This document shows positions 44,192 through 52,946 of a stretch of DNA of 57,569 nt, piece by piece. A program made the translations under genes and the position numbers. The DNA comes from Pseudomonas paraglycinae (GTDB lineage: Bacteria; Pseudomonadota; Gammaproteobacteria; Pseudomonadales; Pseudomonadaceae): positions 1 through 57,569 of the forward strand of contig NZ_BQHR01000026.1 of NCBI RefSeq assembly GCF_021601625.1. The letters run 5' to 3'. Positions within the stretch are counted from its first letter, which is position 1; every line of letters starts with the position of its first letter. The notes under the pieces were generated by a model, which saw only the letters and a list, made by a program, of their open reading frames with translations, made no database searches and had not been told where the DNA came from.

Positions 44192-44927
44192 CTACAACGC
44201 CATTTCCAGCTCGGTTTCACAGGCGAAACGATGAATTTCCCGCTGGCCCGCCGCCGTCAGTTGCAGGGCTCTGGAATCGTTGGGCAGCACCAGCCAGCCC
44301 GACTGCATGAACAGCTGCAGCAACGCCGCGCCCAGCGAGCCCCCCATGTGCGGGCGACGCTCGCTCCAGTCCGGACAGGCGCACGCCACCTGAGCGTTGC
44401 GGTGGGCCAGCGCCTGGATGTACACCCCGCGCCCGGCCAGTTGTGTCGAGCCTTTGTGCGTGACCACCACTCTATGTTCAAGCTGCTCGATCCAGCCGGC
44501 GTCGAGCAGGCGCTGGTACAGGTCGGCGGCCAGCGTTCCACCCAGATGGTCGTCGCAAAACCGCGCGCGCAGCAGTGACGAAGGCGCCGCCTGGGGTCTG
44601 ACGACCGGCGAGGCACGCTTGAATACGTCGGGGATTTCTCGTGGAGCGCTGGCCAACGTGGCGCTGGCCAGCGCTTCGATGGCCGCGCCGATTTCGGGAG
44701 CCGCCAGGCGGAAGAAGCGTTTGCGACCGCGCGCCTCGACCTTCAACAGACCGCCAGCGGACAAGCGCCCCCAGATGCGCACTGGCCGATGACGGCGATA
44801 GCCCCGCCAGCAACGCCAGCTCCTCGGTCTGCCGCGCCGAGCCATCCATGAGCGCCCACATCATTGCGCTGCGTTTGGGATCGGCCAGCAACGTGGCGAT
44901 CTGGCTGATGCAAGGTGCATGTTCCAT
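44192..44927 (-). pseudogene. ArsR-family regulator disrupted by a +1 frameshift
   Basis: From ATG 44927 the frame reads MEHAPCISQIATLLADPKRS to SPSSASAHLG, a clear ArsR winged-HTH half. After a run of five C on the plus strand (44768-44772) it goes out of frame. The next frame continues RLSAGGLLKVEARGRKRFFR to the stop at 44192. With one C fewer, a single 245-aa ArsR protein results. Either a true mutation or a sequencing error in a homopolymer. The divergence between the two frames is nil, so the event would be recent. Confidence 0.8.
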
Positions 44928-45232
44928 CTATTCACTCCCTGTTGAATCGTATCGTCTACAGCTCATAGACATCTTGACCAGTAATCAGTCGTCGGCCAAG
45001 GCGCGCAAAATACCTTGAGCCCAAGCGAGGCAGCGCGCCGCAGCAAGGAAACCGCAGCACTGTCGCGACCCTCGTCCCTACCCGGCCGGTTGCGGTCTGA
45101 TCGTTCTCGCATCGGCCTTTTGGTGCGGGCATCAGGCGGTCGCTAGTATAAGCGGGTTGCTCGCGGCGTCCTGCGCCGGAGCGGCCGTGGTTGGTGATTG
45201 TTCCTGAGAGAAATTTCGCTATTTACCTGCGA
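44928..45232. other. Gene-free stretch
   Basis: 305 bp between the ArsR-like gene and the LysR gene, both on the minus strand. I see no gene or clear repeat. A GC-rich inverted sequence around 45085-45100 is too irregular to name. Confidence 0.4.
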
Positions 45233-46162
45233 CTAATGGTCAGACTTCTGGAAAACGGGAAAACGGCTACTCAATTCGGCGCAACGGCTGGCGAGCATCT
45301 CCCTCAGAAGGTTCACCGGCTTACTCAATTGTGCGCGATGGGCGCACAGCAGATTCAGCGGAGCGCGTTCGCAGAGCAGCTCCGGCAACAGCACTTTCAG
45401 CCGTCCCGCCAGCACATCACCGGCCACATCGAGCCACGACTTGTAAGCAATGCCGGCTCCCGCCACAGCCCAAAGGCGCACCACATCGGCGTCGTCACTG
45501 AAGCGGTCGCCACTGACGGTCAGGCCGACCTCGCGCTTGCCGTCGTGGAAACTCCAATGGTCGTGCACCCGGCCTCCGAGCATATAAAGCAGGCAGTTGT
45601 GCTGTGCGAGCTGTTCCAGATGCAGCGGTTCGCCGTGCCGGGCCAGGTAGGCCGGTGATGCACACAGCACCCGTCGGTTGTGCGGGGCAATCGGCAACGC
45701 CACCAGACTGGAATCCTCCGGCTCGCCGTAGCGCAAGGCGATGTCCACCGGCTGGCGAAACAGGTCGGCGATGCGGTCACCCAGCAGCAGGCGCACCGTC
45801 AGTTTCGGGTGTTCGCGCTGAAAATCATCGAGCCACGGCAACAGCAAGTTGCGCCCGAAATCCGAGGGCGCCGACAGCTGCAGAATTCCGCTGACCTGAT
45901 CCTGCCCGCTGGCCAGCAGGCGGCGACCCTCATCAAGGTTGCTCAGCGCCGCCCGGGCGTATTCGAGAAACCCTTCACCTTCAGCCGTCAGCCGCAAACT
46001 GCGAGTGGAGCGTGCCAACAGCCGCGCGCCCAGTTGCTGTTCTATACGTTTGAGTGCGGCACTGGCCACGGCGGCGGACAGGTCCATCACCCGCGCCGCC
46101 GCCGACAGGCTGCCCAGATCCGCCGCCCGGACAAACAACTGCAAGTCATCGAAACGCAGCAT
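45233..46162 (-). CDS. LysR-family regulator
   Basis: A 309-aa LysR-type regulator. The N-terminal HTH (residues 3-60) has FVRAADLGSLSAAARVMDLS; the effector domain contains SGILQLSAPSDFGRNLLLPW. It is divergent from the monooxygenase/reductase pair across a 117-bp gap, the standard arrangement for its target. It most resembles the CrgA-type subgroup that controls quinone or electrophile-reducing oxidoreductases. Confidence 0.88.
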   Translation of the reverse strand: MLRFDDLQLFVRAADLGSLSAAARVMDLSAAVASAALKRIEQQLGARLLARSTRSLRLTAEGEGFLEYARAALSNLDEGRRLLASGQDQVSGILQLSAPSDFGRNLLLPWLDDFQREHPKLTVRLLLGDRIADLFRQPVDIALRYGEPEDSSLVALPIAPHNRRVLCASPAYLARHGEPLHLEQLAQHNCLLYMLGGRVHDHWSFHDGKREVGLTVSGDRFSDDADVVRLWAVAGAGIAYKSWLDVAGDVLAGRLKVLLPELLCERAPLNLLCAHRAQLSKPVNLLREMLASRCAELSSRFPVFQKSDH

Positions 46163-46279
46163 CGTCAGCCCCGATTATCAAAAAAATATTGAAAGAGACT
46201 GCTCTTTTAGCCGGTTTTATCTCCGGCAGAAATAGCCAATCATGCCATCCATCGAATTCATCCCGTCCCGGAGTCGAAC

Positions 46280-46573
46280 ATGTCCCAGCCTTTCACCGCC
46301 ATCGCCACCCTGATTGCCCGACCTGGCCAGCAGGACGCCCTCGAACAGCACCTGCGTGCCCTGATCGAACCGACCCGCGCCGAAGCCGGTTGCGGTCAAT
46401 ACGAACTGCACCAGGATCTGGCCAACCCGCTGGCCTTCTACATGATCGAGCAGTGGGCCAGCGACGAAGCCCTGCAAGCCCATGATGCCAGCGCCCATAT
46501 CCAGCATTTCCGCAGCCAGGCCGAGGCGTTCCTCGAACACTTCGAACTCAAGCGCCTGCGCGTCATTGCCTGA
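46280..46573 (+). CDS. Antibiotic-biosynthesis-monooxygenase-fold (ABM) protein
   Basis: A 97-aa dimeric alpha/beta-barrel (ABM, YgiN-like) protein. FTAIATLIARPGQQDALEQH and CGQYELHQDLANPLAFYMIE are the family motifs; EQWAS and the HIQHF helix complete the fold. YgiN relatives handle quinols. It is 31 bp upstream of a quinone-oxidoreductase-like gene and opposite a LysR gene, so the set probably handles quinones or reactive carbonyls. Confidence 0.9.
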   Translation: MSQPFTAIATLIARPGQQDALEQHLRALIEPTRAEAGCGQYELHQDLANPLAFYMIEQWASDEALQAHDASAHIQHFRSQAEAFLEHFELKRLRVIA

Positions 46574-46604
46574 AACCTTCCTTTATTCACTTTCGGAGTT
46601 CGCC

Positions 46605-47618
46605 ATGAAAGCCATCGCCTATTACGCCTCGCTCCCGATCAGCGACGAAAAATCCCTGCAAGACATCGAACTGCCAGAGCCGGTAGCCGGCCCGCGCGAC
46701 TTGCTGGTGGAAGTCAAAGCGATTTCGGTCAACCCGGTGGACACCAAGGTTCGCCAGAACGTCGCGCCGGAAGGCGGCGCCGCCAAGGTGCTGGGCTGGG
46801 ACGTGGCCGGTGTGGTCAAGTCGGTCGGCAGTGAAGTGACCTTGTTCAAGGCCGGCGACAAGGTGTTCTACGCCGGCTCCATCGCCCGGGCCGGTGGCAA
46901 CAGCGAACTGCACGTGGTGGATGAGCGGATCGTCGGCCATATGCCAAAAACCCTCGGTTTCGCCGAAGCCGCTGCTCTGCCGCTGACCGCGATTACCGCT
47001 TGGGAATTGCTGTTCGAACGCCTGCAGATTCGCGAAGGCAATACCGATGAAGGCCAGAGCCTGCTGATCGTCGGTGCGGCGGGCGGCGTCGGTTCGATCC
47101 TCACCCAACTCGCCAGCCAGTTGACCGGGCTCAAAGTGATCGGCACCGCCTCCCGCCCGGAGACCCGCAACTGGGTGACCGAGCTGGGTGCTGACCTGGT
47201 GATTGATCACAGCCAGCCGTTGAGCGAAGAACTGAAACGCGCCGATGTCACCCACGTGACCCACGTTGCCAGCCTGACCCAGACCGACCAGCACCTGGAC
47301 CAACTGGTCGAAGCCCTGGCGCCACAAGGCAAACTGGCACTGATCGACGATCCGAAAGCGCTGGACGTGACCAAGCTAAAACGCAAGAGCCTGTCGCTGC
47401 ACTGGGAGTTCATGTACACCCGCTCGCTGTTCGAAACGCCGGACATGATCGAGCAGCACAAACTGCTCAACCGGGTGGCCGGGCTGATCGACAGCGGGAC
47501 GTTGAAAACCACGGTCGGCGAGCACTTCGGCACGATCAACGCGAGCAACCTGCGCCGCGCCCATGAACTGCTGGAAAGTGGCAAGGCCAAGGGGAAAATT
47601 GTTTTAGAAGGTTTCTAA
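46605..47618 (+). CDS. Zinc-type alcohol dehydrogenase/quinone oxidoreductase (MDR)
   Basis: A 337-aa medium-chain reductase. The GroES-like domain (residues 1-130) has ISVNPVDTKVR, typical of quinone reductases without catalytic zinc. The Rossmann domain has GAAGGVGSI near residue 160. ATG 46605 has CGGAG upstream. The C-terminal GKAKGKIVLE tail is typical of YhdH/ZTA1-like enzymes. Probably NADPH-dependent reduction of quinones or enones. An intrinsic terminator follows. Confidence 0.9.
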   Translation: MKAIAYYASLPISDEKSLQDIELPEPVAGPRDLLVEVKAISVNPVDTKVRQNVAPEGGAAKVLGWDVAGVVKSVGSEVTLFKAGDKVFYAGSIARAGGNSELHVVDERIVGHMPKTLGFAEAAALPLTAITAWELLFERLQIREGNTDEGQSLLIVGAAGGVGSILTQLASQLTGLKVIGTASRPETRNWVTELGADLVIDHSQPLSEELKRADVTHVTHVASLTQTDQHLDQLVEALAPQGKLALIDDPKALDVTKLKRKSLSLHWEFMYTRSLFETPDMIEQHKLLNRVAGLIDSGTLKTTVGEHFGTINASNLRRAHELLESGKAKGKIVLEGF

Positions 47619-47628
47619 AACTCGCAAG

Positions 47629-47684
47629 ACCGCAGCCTTCTCCAGCCTCCGATGTGGCTGGCTCGGGGGCTGCGGTGTTTTTTT
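47629..47684 (+). terminator. Intrinsic terminator
   Basis: ACCGCAGCC (47629-47637) pairs with GGCTGCGGT (47668-47676), followed by G and seven T, 11 bp after the reductase stop. Confidence 0.85.
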
Positions 47685-47785
47685 GCCGTCAGTCAGATGC
47701 TTGACCCTTGTCACAATTGCGATCGTATTCAGGACTACAATCGAGTCCTCTGCGATGCAGATCTTTTACGTACGGGAGGTCAGCA

Positions 47786-47959
47786 ATGAAGATCCTGATA
47801 AAAGAAGTGGCAAAGTCCCAGTGGCAAGTTCGTCTCGACCAACACGCCGTGACCTTCCGCAGTGAGGCCGAAGCTCGAGCCTTCACCCGCACCCTCGAAG
47901 CGCGTATCTGCGCGCCCCATCAGATTCCCGACCTCGGCCAGCAACGCGCTGTCGGCTGA
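47786..47959 (+). CDS. Small conserved-looking protein, 57 aa
   Basis: ATG preceded by a perfect GGAGGT at 5-nt spacing. It encodes MKILIKEVAKSQWQVRLDQH, then a helix SEAEARAFTRTLEARI. The fold resembles a small beta-hairpin plus helix. I know no function. It converges on the Bcr-type MFS gene 10 bp away. Confidence 0.7.
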   Translation: MKILIKEVAKSQWQVRLDQHAVTFRSEAEARAFTRTLEARICAPHQIPDLGQQRAVG

Positions 47960-47969
47960 GTTCTTCCGT

Positions 47970-49172
47970 TCAGACTTCGGTCTGTGCCTTTGCCAGCGCC
48001 CGGGCATTCTGCATGCGCCGGGTGAGCGTCGCTGCGCACACCACCAGCAAACCACACAAGCTGATGACGATGGCCATCGGCACGGCGGTGCCATCGTGCA
48101 GGATCCCCACCAGCGCCGAAGCCCCGGCGGCGACGCTGAACTGCATGCTGCCGAGCAACGCTGAAGCACTGCCGGCGCGACCGCCCTGCCCGTTCATCGC
48201 ACACGCCGCCGCATTGGGGCTGATGCAGCCGAGGCTGGCCACGCAGATGAACAATGGAATCAGCAATGGCCACAGCGCCTCGGTGTGCAAGGCGCTGACC
48301 GCGAGCAGCGTCAGCCCGGCGCACAGGTAAACCCAGACCGCCCGCGACAACAGGAACGCCGGACCACGCTTGGCCAGCAGTCGCGCATTGACCTGCGCCA
48401 CCAGAATGAACCCGGCCGCATTGGTGCCGAACAGCCAGCCGAAATGTTCGGCCGGCACGCCGTACAGTTTGATGAATATGAACGGGGAGCCGGCGATGTA
48501 GGCAAACATCCCGGCGATGGCGATGCCGCCGGTCAGGGCATGGCCCATGTAGACCGGGTCCGCCAGTAGCCGACCGTACTGACGCAGCGCGCCGGACAAC
48601 GGCTGACGCGGAACATGCGCCGGCAGACTTTCCGGCAGGCCGAGGGCCACCGCCAGCCCGGCGAGGGCACTGAATACCGTCAGCACCAGGAAGATCGACT
48701 GCCATCCAGACGTGTTCACCAGCAGACCGCCGAGCATCGGCGCCAGGATCGGTGCCAGCCCCATCACCAGCATCAACTGCGAGAAGACTTTCGCCGACCC
48801 CACCGCGTCGCACTTGTCGCTGACCACCGCCCGGGCAATCACCATCCCCGCACAACCGCCCAGCGCCTGCAGCAGCCGTGCCGCGATGAGCCACTCCAGA
48901 TTCGGCGCATAGGCGCAGGCCACCGACGCCAGCGTGAACAGCGTGAGACCGATCAGCAACGGAATCCGCCGGCCGAAGCGATCCGCCAACGGCCCGTAAG
49001 CCAGTTGACCGATGGACAGGCCGAAGAAGTAAGCCGACAGCGTCAGCTGGACGTGTTTCTCGTCGGTGCCGAACGCCAGCGCCATGGTGGGAAACGCGGG
49101 TAGATAGAAGTCGATCGCCAACGGACCGAAAGCGGTCAGGGCACCGAGAATCAGAAGGGTACGGAAGTTCAT
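47970..49172 (-). CDS. Bcr/CflA-family multidrug efflux MFS transporter
   Basis: A 400-aa, 12-segment drug:H+ antiporter of the DHA1 Bcr/CflA group. N-terminal ILGALTAFGPLAIDFYLPAF, then GQLAYGPLADRFGRRIPLL (motif A) near residues 55-73 and LQALGGCAGMVIARAVVSD (motif C region). Inner membrane. Family members export bicyclomycin, chloramphenicol or sulfonamides; the substrate here is unknown. Confidence 0.9.
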   Translation of the reverse strand: MNFRTLLILGALTAFGPLAIDFYLPAFPTMALAFGTDEKHVQLTLSAYFFGLSIGQLAYGPLADRFGRRIPLLIGLTLFTLASVACAYAPNLEWLIAARLLQALGGCAGMVIARAVVSDKCDAVGSAKVFSQLMLVMGLAPILAPMLGGLLVNTSGWQSIFLVLTVFSALAGLAVALGLPESLPAHVPRQPLSGALRQYGRLLADPVYMGHALTGGIAIAGMFAYIAGSPFIFIKLYGVPAEHFGWLFGTNAAGFILVAQVNARLLAKRGPAFLLSRAVWVYLCAGLTLLAVSALHTEALWPLLIPLFICVASLGCISPNAAACAMNGQGGRAGSASALLGSMQFSVAAGASALVGILHDGTAVPMAIVISLCGLLVVCAATLTRRMQNARALAKAQTEV

Positions 49173-49275
49173 CAGGCGTCCAGGTCGGGCGGGGAGTTGA
49201 GTTGAGTTCAGCCCGACAGTCTAGCCGCGCGAGGACGCCTTGAACATTCCGATAGCTCGCTAACTATTAAAAAGA

Positions 49276-49473
49276 TCAGGCGAGCTTGATCGCATAACCT
49301 TCTTCACTGATCGCCTCGATCACCTGTTCGGCGCTCAACGCACTTTCGACCCCGACTTCCTTCGCCGCCAGATCGACCCGCACGCTGGCGGCCGGATCCT
49401 TGCTCTGCACCGCCTGGGTGACGGCTTTGACACAGTGACCGCAGGACATGCCTTCAACAGTGAACACTTGCAT
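49276..49473 (-). CDS. copZ: Copper chaperone CopZ (HMA domain)
   Basis: A 65-aa single heavy-metal-associated domain with MSCGHC near residues 9-14 (CxxC Cu(I) site) in a beta-alpha-beta-beta-alpha-beta fold. It carries copper to CopA. Its promoter region contains a CueR-type dyad (49513-49534), so it is probably induced together with copA. Confidence 0.93.
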   Translation of the reverse strand: MQVFTVEGMSCGHCVKAVTQAVQSKDPAASVRVDLAAKEVGVESALSAEQVIEAISEEGYAIKLA

Positions 49474-49512
49474 GGAATGACTCCTTTGAGTGAGGTTGCC
49501 GGCAGTTTCGGG

Positions 49513-49534
49513 CTTGCCACGATGGCAAGGTCAA
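49513..49534 (-). promoter_or_regulatory. CueR-type promoter of copZ
   Basis: On the minus strand TTGACC (49529-49534) is followed by the dyad CTTGCC-n5-GGCAAG. This is the same dyad as in front of copA, with an overlong spacer before a weak -10. Confidence 0.7.
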
Positions 49535-49621
49535 GTTCTGCAAAAAACTGCCGGGCTGGCAATCGTCGCCGCGCTCGGCCAAGCTGCATGCATCAATGAC
49601 ATGAATTCAGGAGATTCAGCC

Positions 49622-50005
49622 ATGCGCTGGTCAGCTTTCAGCCTGTTTGGCTTTCTCAGCCTCTTTGCCGCGATCCCTTCGGTGCATGCCGCCGGGGAAG
49701 ATTACGGGGTGCTGATCATTTCCCGCGAGCGCCTGGAAGTCGCGACCTCGTGCGAAATCGGCGTGTACATCCAGGATCAACTGTCGGCGCGCCTGTTCCA
49801 GGAGCAAAGCACGTCGTTCAACCTGCCGCCGGGCAATGTCTCGCTGCGCCTTAAACTGCTGCCGGGACAAATGCCGGGCTGCAACCCGGGCATGCTCGCG
49901 CCGGGCTCGCAGGAGATCAGACTGCATGCCGGCGACATCCTGAAATTCCGCATCGCGATGAACCAGGAAGGCATGTACCTCAAGCCGACCGGCCTCGGTT
50001 ACTAA
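49622..50005 (+). CDS. Small exported protein in the copper locus, 127 aa
   Basis: Signal peptide MRWSAFSLFGFLSLFAAIPS with cleavage after VHAA near residue 24. The mature part (RERLEVATSCEIGVYI, then RLKLLPGQMPGCNPG) is beta-rich with two Cys residues about 50 apart, which could form a disulfide. I do not recognise a family. It lies between divergent copZ and downstream copA; a copper link is possible but it has no Met- or His-rich metal motif. ATG 49622 chosen because the signal starts there. Confidence 0.75.
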   Translation: MRWSAFSLFGFLSLFAAIPSVHAAGEDYGVLIISRERLEVATSCEIGVYIQDQLSARLFQEQSTSFNLPPGNVSLRLKLLPGQMPGCNPGMLAPGSQEIRLHAGDILKFRIAMNQEGMYLKPTGLGY

Positions 50006-50016
50006 GGCCTGCCGCT

Positions 50017-50046
50017 CGTTCCCACGCTCTGCGTGGGAACGATCAG
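50017..50046. repeat. REP palindrome
   Basis: Arms CGTTCCCACGC and GCGTGGGAACG with a 3-nt centre. Same family as 12927-12957 and the outer arms of 40493-40620. Confidence 0.85.
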
Positions 50047-50082
50047 GCGAACAAGCGAGCAGCCGGTAGCGGAAACTGGCGC

Positions 50083-50107
50083 TTGACCTTGCCAGCATGG
50101 CAAGGTT
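50083..50107 (+). promoter_or_regulatory. CueR-type promoter of copA
   Basis: TTGACC (50083-50088) overlaps the dyad ACCTTGCC-n5-GGCAAGGT (50086-50106). The spacing to a weak -10 (GATCCT, 50108-50113) is 19 bp. This is typical of CueR-activated promoters. Confidence 0.82.
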
Positions 50108-50142
50108 GATCCTGTAGGCATCTTCTACAGGGAGTACGACCG

Positions 50143-52536
50143 ATGTCCGATTCCATCACGTTCGATCTGCCCATCAGCGGCATGACCTGCGCCAGTTGCG
50201 CCGGTCGTGTCGAGCGGGCGTTGAGCAAAGTCAGCGGCGCCAGCGCCGTCAGCGTCAACCTCGCCACCGAACAGGCCCGGGTGCAGGCCCCCGGCGACAG
50301 CCTGCCGGCGCTGATGGAGGCGGTCGAACGCGCCGGTTACAGCGTGCCGCAGCAAACCGTGGAATTGAACATCGACGGCATGACCTGCGCGTCCTGCGTC
50401 GGTCGTGTCGAACGTGCCCTGAATAAAGTGCCGGGGGTGAAAAGCGTCAGCGTCAACCTCGCCAATGAACGTGCTCATCTCGAATTGCTCGGCGCGGTCG
50501 ATCCGCAAACCCTGATCGCCGCCGTGAGCAAGGCCGGCTATTCGGCCAGTCTCTTCGAACTCGAACATCCACAATCCGACAATCGCCAGCAACGCCTGAA
50601 CCATGAACGCTGGGCGCTGATCTGCGCCATCGCCCTCGCCTTGCCGCTGGTGCTGCCGATGCTGCTGCAACCGTTCGGCATTCACTGGATGCTGCCGGCC
50701 TGGGCGCAGTTCGCCCTCGCGACCCCGGTGCAATTCATCTTCGGCGCGCGGTTTTATGTGGCCGCCTGGAAAGCCGTGCGCGCCGGCGCCGGCAACATGG
50801 ACTTGCTGGTCGCGCTGGGCACCAGCGCCGGTTATGGCCTGAGTCTCTATGAATGGGCGACTGCTGACGGACGCATGCCGCACCTGTATTTCGAAGCCTC
50901 GGCGGTGGTCATCGCTCTGGTGCTGCTCGGCAAATACCTGGAAAGCCGCGCCAAACGCCAGACCGCCAGCGCCATCCGCGCACTGGAAGCGTTGCGCCCG
51001 GAGCGGGCGATTCAAGTCATCGATGGCCGCGAACAGGACATCGCCATCAGCGCCCTGCGCCTCGGTGACCTCGTATTGGTCAAACCCGGTGAACGCTTCC
51101 CGGTGGACGGCGAAGTGCTGGAAGGCCAGAGCCACGCTGACGAAGCGTTGATCAGTGGCGAAAGCCTGCCGGTACCCAAACAACCGGGCGACAAGGTTAC
51201 CGGCGGGGCAATCAATGGCGAAGGTCGCTTGCTGGTGAGCACCACGGCGCTCGGCGCGGAAAGCGTGCTGGCGCGGATCATCCGCCTGGTGGAGGACGCC
51301 CAGGCCGCGAAAGCACCGATCCAGAAACTGGTGGATAAAGTCAGTCAGGTGTTCGTGCCGACCGTGTTGCTGCTGGCCCTGGCCACGCTGATCGGCTGGT
51401 GGCTGTACGGCGCGCCGCTGGAAACCGCGTTGATCAATGCCGTCGCAGTGCTGGTGATCGCCTGCCCCTGCGCCCTCGGCCTGGCGACACCGACCGCGAT
51501 CATGGCTGGCACCGGCGTGGCCGCGCGGCACGGGATTCTGATCAAGGATGCCGAAGCACTGGAACGTGCCCATGAAGTCAGCGCCGTGGTGTTCGACAAG
51601 ACCGGCACCCTGACCTCCGGCACGCCGCGCATTGCGCATTTCAGTGCGATCGACGGTGACGAAAACGCCCTGCTGACAGCGGCCGGCGCGCTGCAACGCG
51701 GCAGCGAGCATCCGCTGGCCAAAGCGGTGCTGGATGCCTGTGCCGAACGTAGCCTGAACGTACCGGATGTCAGCGACAGCCAGTCCCTGACCGGGCGCGG
51801 CATCGCCGGCAGCCTCGACGGCCGGCGCCTGGCGCTGGGCAACCGGCGCTTGCTGGAAGAAAGCGGTCTGAACGCCGGAAACCTGAGCGAATCTGCCAAG
51901 GCCTGGGAAACCGAGGGTCGCACGCTGTCGTGGCTGATCGAGCAAAGTCCGACGCCCCGCGTACTCGGCCTGTTCGCCTTCGGCGACACCCTCAAGCCCG
52001 GCGCGCTGCACGCGGTGCAACAACTGGCCGCCCAGCACATCCACAGCCACCTGCTGACCGGCGACAACCGCGGCAGCGCCCGGGTGGTCGCCGATGCGCT
52101 GGGCATCGAAAACGTCCACGCCGAAGTGCTGCCGGCGGAGAAAGCCGCCACTGTCGCCGAGCTGAAGAAAACCGGGGTCGTGGCCATGGTCGGCGACGGC
52201 ATCAACGACGCACCGGCGCTGGCCGCCGCAGACATCGGCATCGCCATGGGCGGCGGCACCGACGTGGCCATGCACGCCGCCGGCATCACCCTGATGCGCG
52301 GCGATCCTCGGCTGGTGCCGGCGGCGCTGGAGATCAGCCGCAAGACCTACGCGAAGATCCGCCAGAACCTGTTCTGGGCCTTCGTCTACAACCTGATCGG
52401 CATTCCGCTGGCGGCGTTCGGCTTTCTCAATCCGGTGCTGGCCGGCGCGGCAATGGCCCTGTCGAGCGTCAGCGTGGTGAGCAATGCGCTACTGTTGAAA
52501 ACCTGGAAACCCGAGGATCTGGAGGACAACCGATGA
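50143..52536 (+). CDS. copA: Cu(I)-exporting P1B-type ATPase CopA
   Basis: A 797-aa P-type ATPase with two N-terminal HMA domains (MTCASC near residue 13 and again near 79) and eight membrane segments. It has [12 protein letters not shown] near residue 440 (Cu(I) channel), phosphorylation motif DKTGTLT near 485, SEHPLAKA near 525 and [10 protein letters not shown] near 685. It pumps Cu(I) from the cytoplasm to the periplasm. Preceded by a CueR dyad and overlapping cueR by 4 bp (ATGA). Confidence 0.95.
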   Translation: MSDSITFDLPISGMTCASCAGRVERALSKVSGASAVSVNLATEQARVQAPGDSLPALMEAVERAGYSVPQQTVELNIDGMTCASCVGRVERALNKVPGVKSVSVNLANERAHLELLGAVDPQTLIAAVSKAGYSASLFELEHPQSDNRQQRLNHERWALICAIALALPLVLPMLLQPFGIHWMLPAWAQFALATPVQFIFGARFYVAAWKAVRAGAGNMDLLVALGTSAGYGLSLYEWATADGRMPHLYFEASAVVIALVLLGKYLESRAKRQTASAIRALEALRPERAIQVIDGREQDIAISALRLGDLVLVKPGERFPVDGEVLEGQSHADEALISGESLPVPKQPGDKVTGGAINGEGRLLVSTTALGAESVLARIIRLVEDAQAAKAPIQKLVDKVSQVFVPTVLLLALATLIGWWLYGAPLETALINAVAVLVIACPCALGLATPTAIMAGTGVAARHGILIKDAEALERAHEVSAVVFDKTGTLTSGTPRIAHFSAIDGDENALLTAAGALQRGSEHPLAKAVLDACAERSLNVPDVSDSQSLTGRGIAGSLDGRRLALGNRRLLEESGLNAGNLSESAKAWETEGRTLSWLIEQSPTPRVLGLFAFGDTLKPGALHAVQQLAAQHIHSHLLTGDNRGSARVVADALGIENVHAEVLPAEKAATVAELKKTGVVAMVGDGINDAPALAAADIGIAMGGGTDVAMHAAGITLMRGDPRLVPAALEISRKTYAKIRQNLFWAFVYNLIGIPLAAFGFLNPVLAGAAMALSSVSVVSNALLLKTWKPEDLEDNR

Positions 52537-52946
52537 ACATCGGCCAAGCGGCCCGCCACAGTGGCCTGAGCGCGAAGATGATCCGTTATTACGAGTCGAT
52601 CGGCCTGCTCAAGGCTGCCCATCGCACCGACAGCGGCTATCGCGTCTACGGTGACGATGACCTGCATACGCTGGCTTTCATCAAGCGCTCGCGGGACCTG
52701 GGCTTTTCGCTGGAGGAAGTCGGCAAGCTGCTGACGCTCTGGCAGGATCGCCAGCGCGCCAGCGCCGATGTGAAGGCCCTGGCCCGCCAGCACATCGACG
52801 AGCTGAATCAGAAGATCCGCGAACTCGGCGAACTGCGCGACACCCTGCAGGATCTGGTCGAGCACTGCCACGGCGACCATCGCCCGGACTGCCCGATCCT
52901 CAAGGAACTGGCGTCGGGCTGCTGCCCGCAACCCGCGCGCGTCTGA
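52533..52946 (+). CDS. cueR: Cu(I)-responsive MerR-type regulator CueR
   Basis: A 137-aa MerR-family regulator. N-terminal HTH ([20 protein letters not shown]), dimerisation helix, and metal loop near residues 111-120 ([10 protein letters not shown], the two Cys that bind Cu(I)), with a CC pair near the end. Start overlaps the copA stop (ATGA). Its C-terminus overlaps the convergent MFS gene by 47 bp. It should activate the copA and copZ promoters. Confidence 0.93.
   Translation: MNIGQAARHSGLSAKMIRYYESIGLLKAAHRTDSGYRVYGDDDLHTLAFIKRSRDLGFSLEEVGKLLTLWQDRQRASADVKALARQHIDELNQKIRELGELRDTLQDLVEHCHGDHRPDCPILKELASGCCPQPARV

Noticed and set aside
50125-52275. 716-aa open frame antisense to copA
   Set aside because: Shadow of copA; low-complexity His/Arg/Gln-rich composition.
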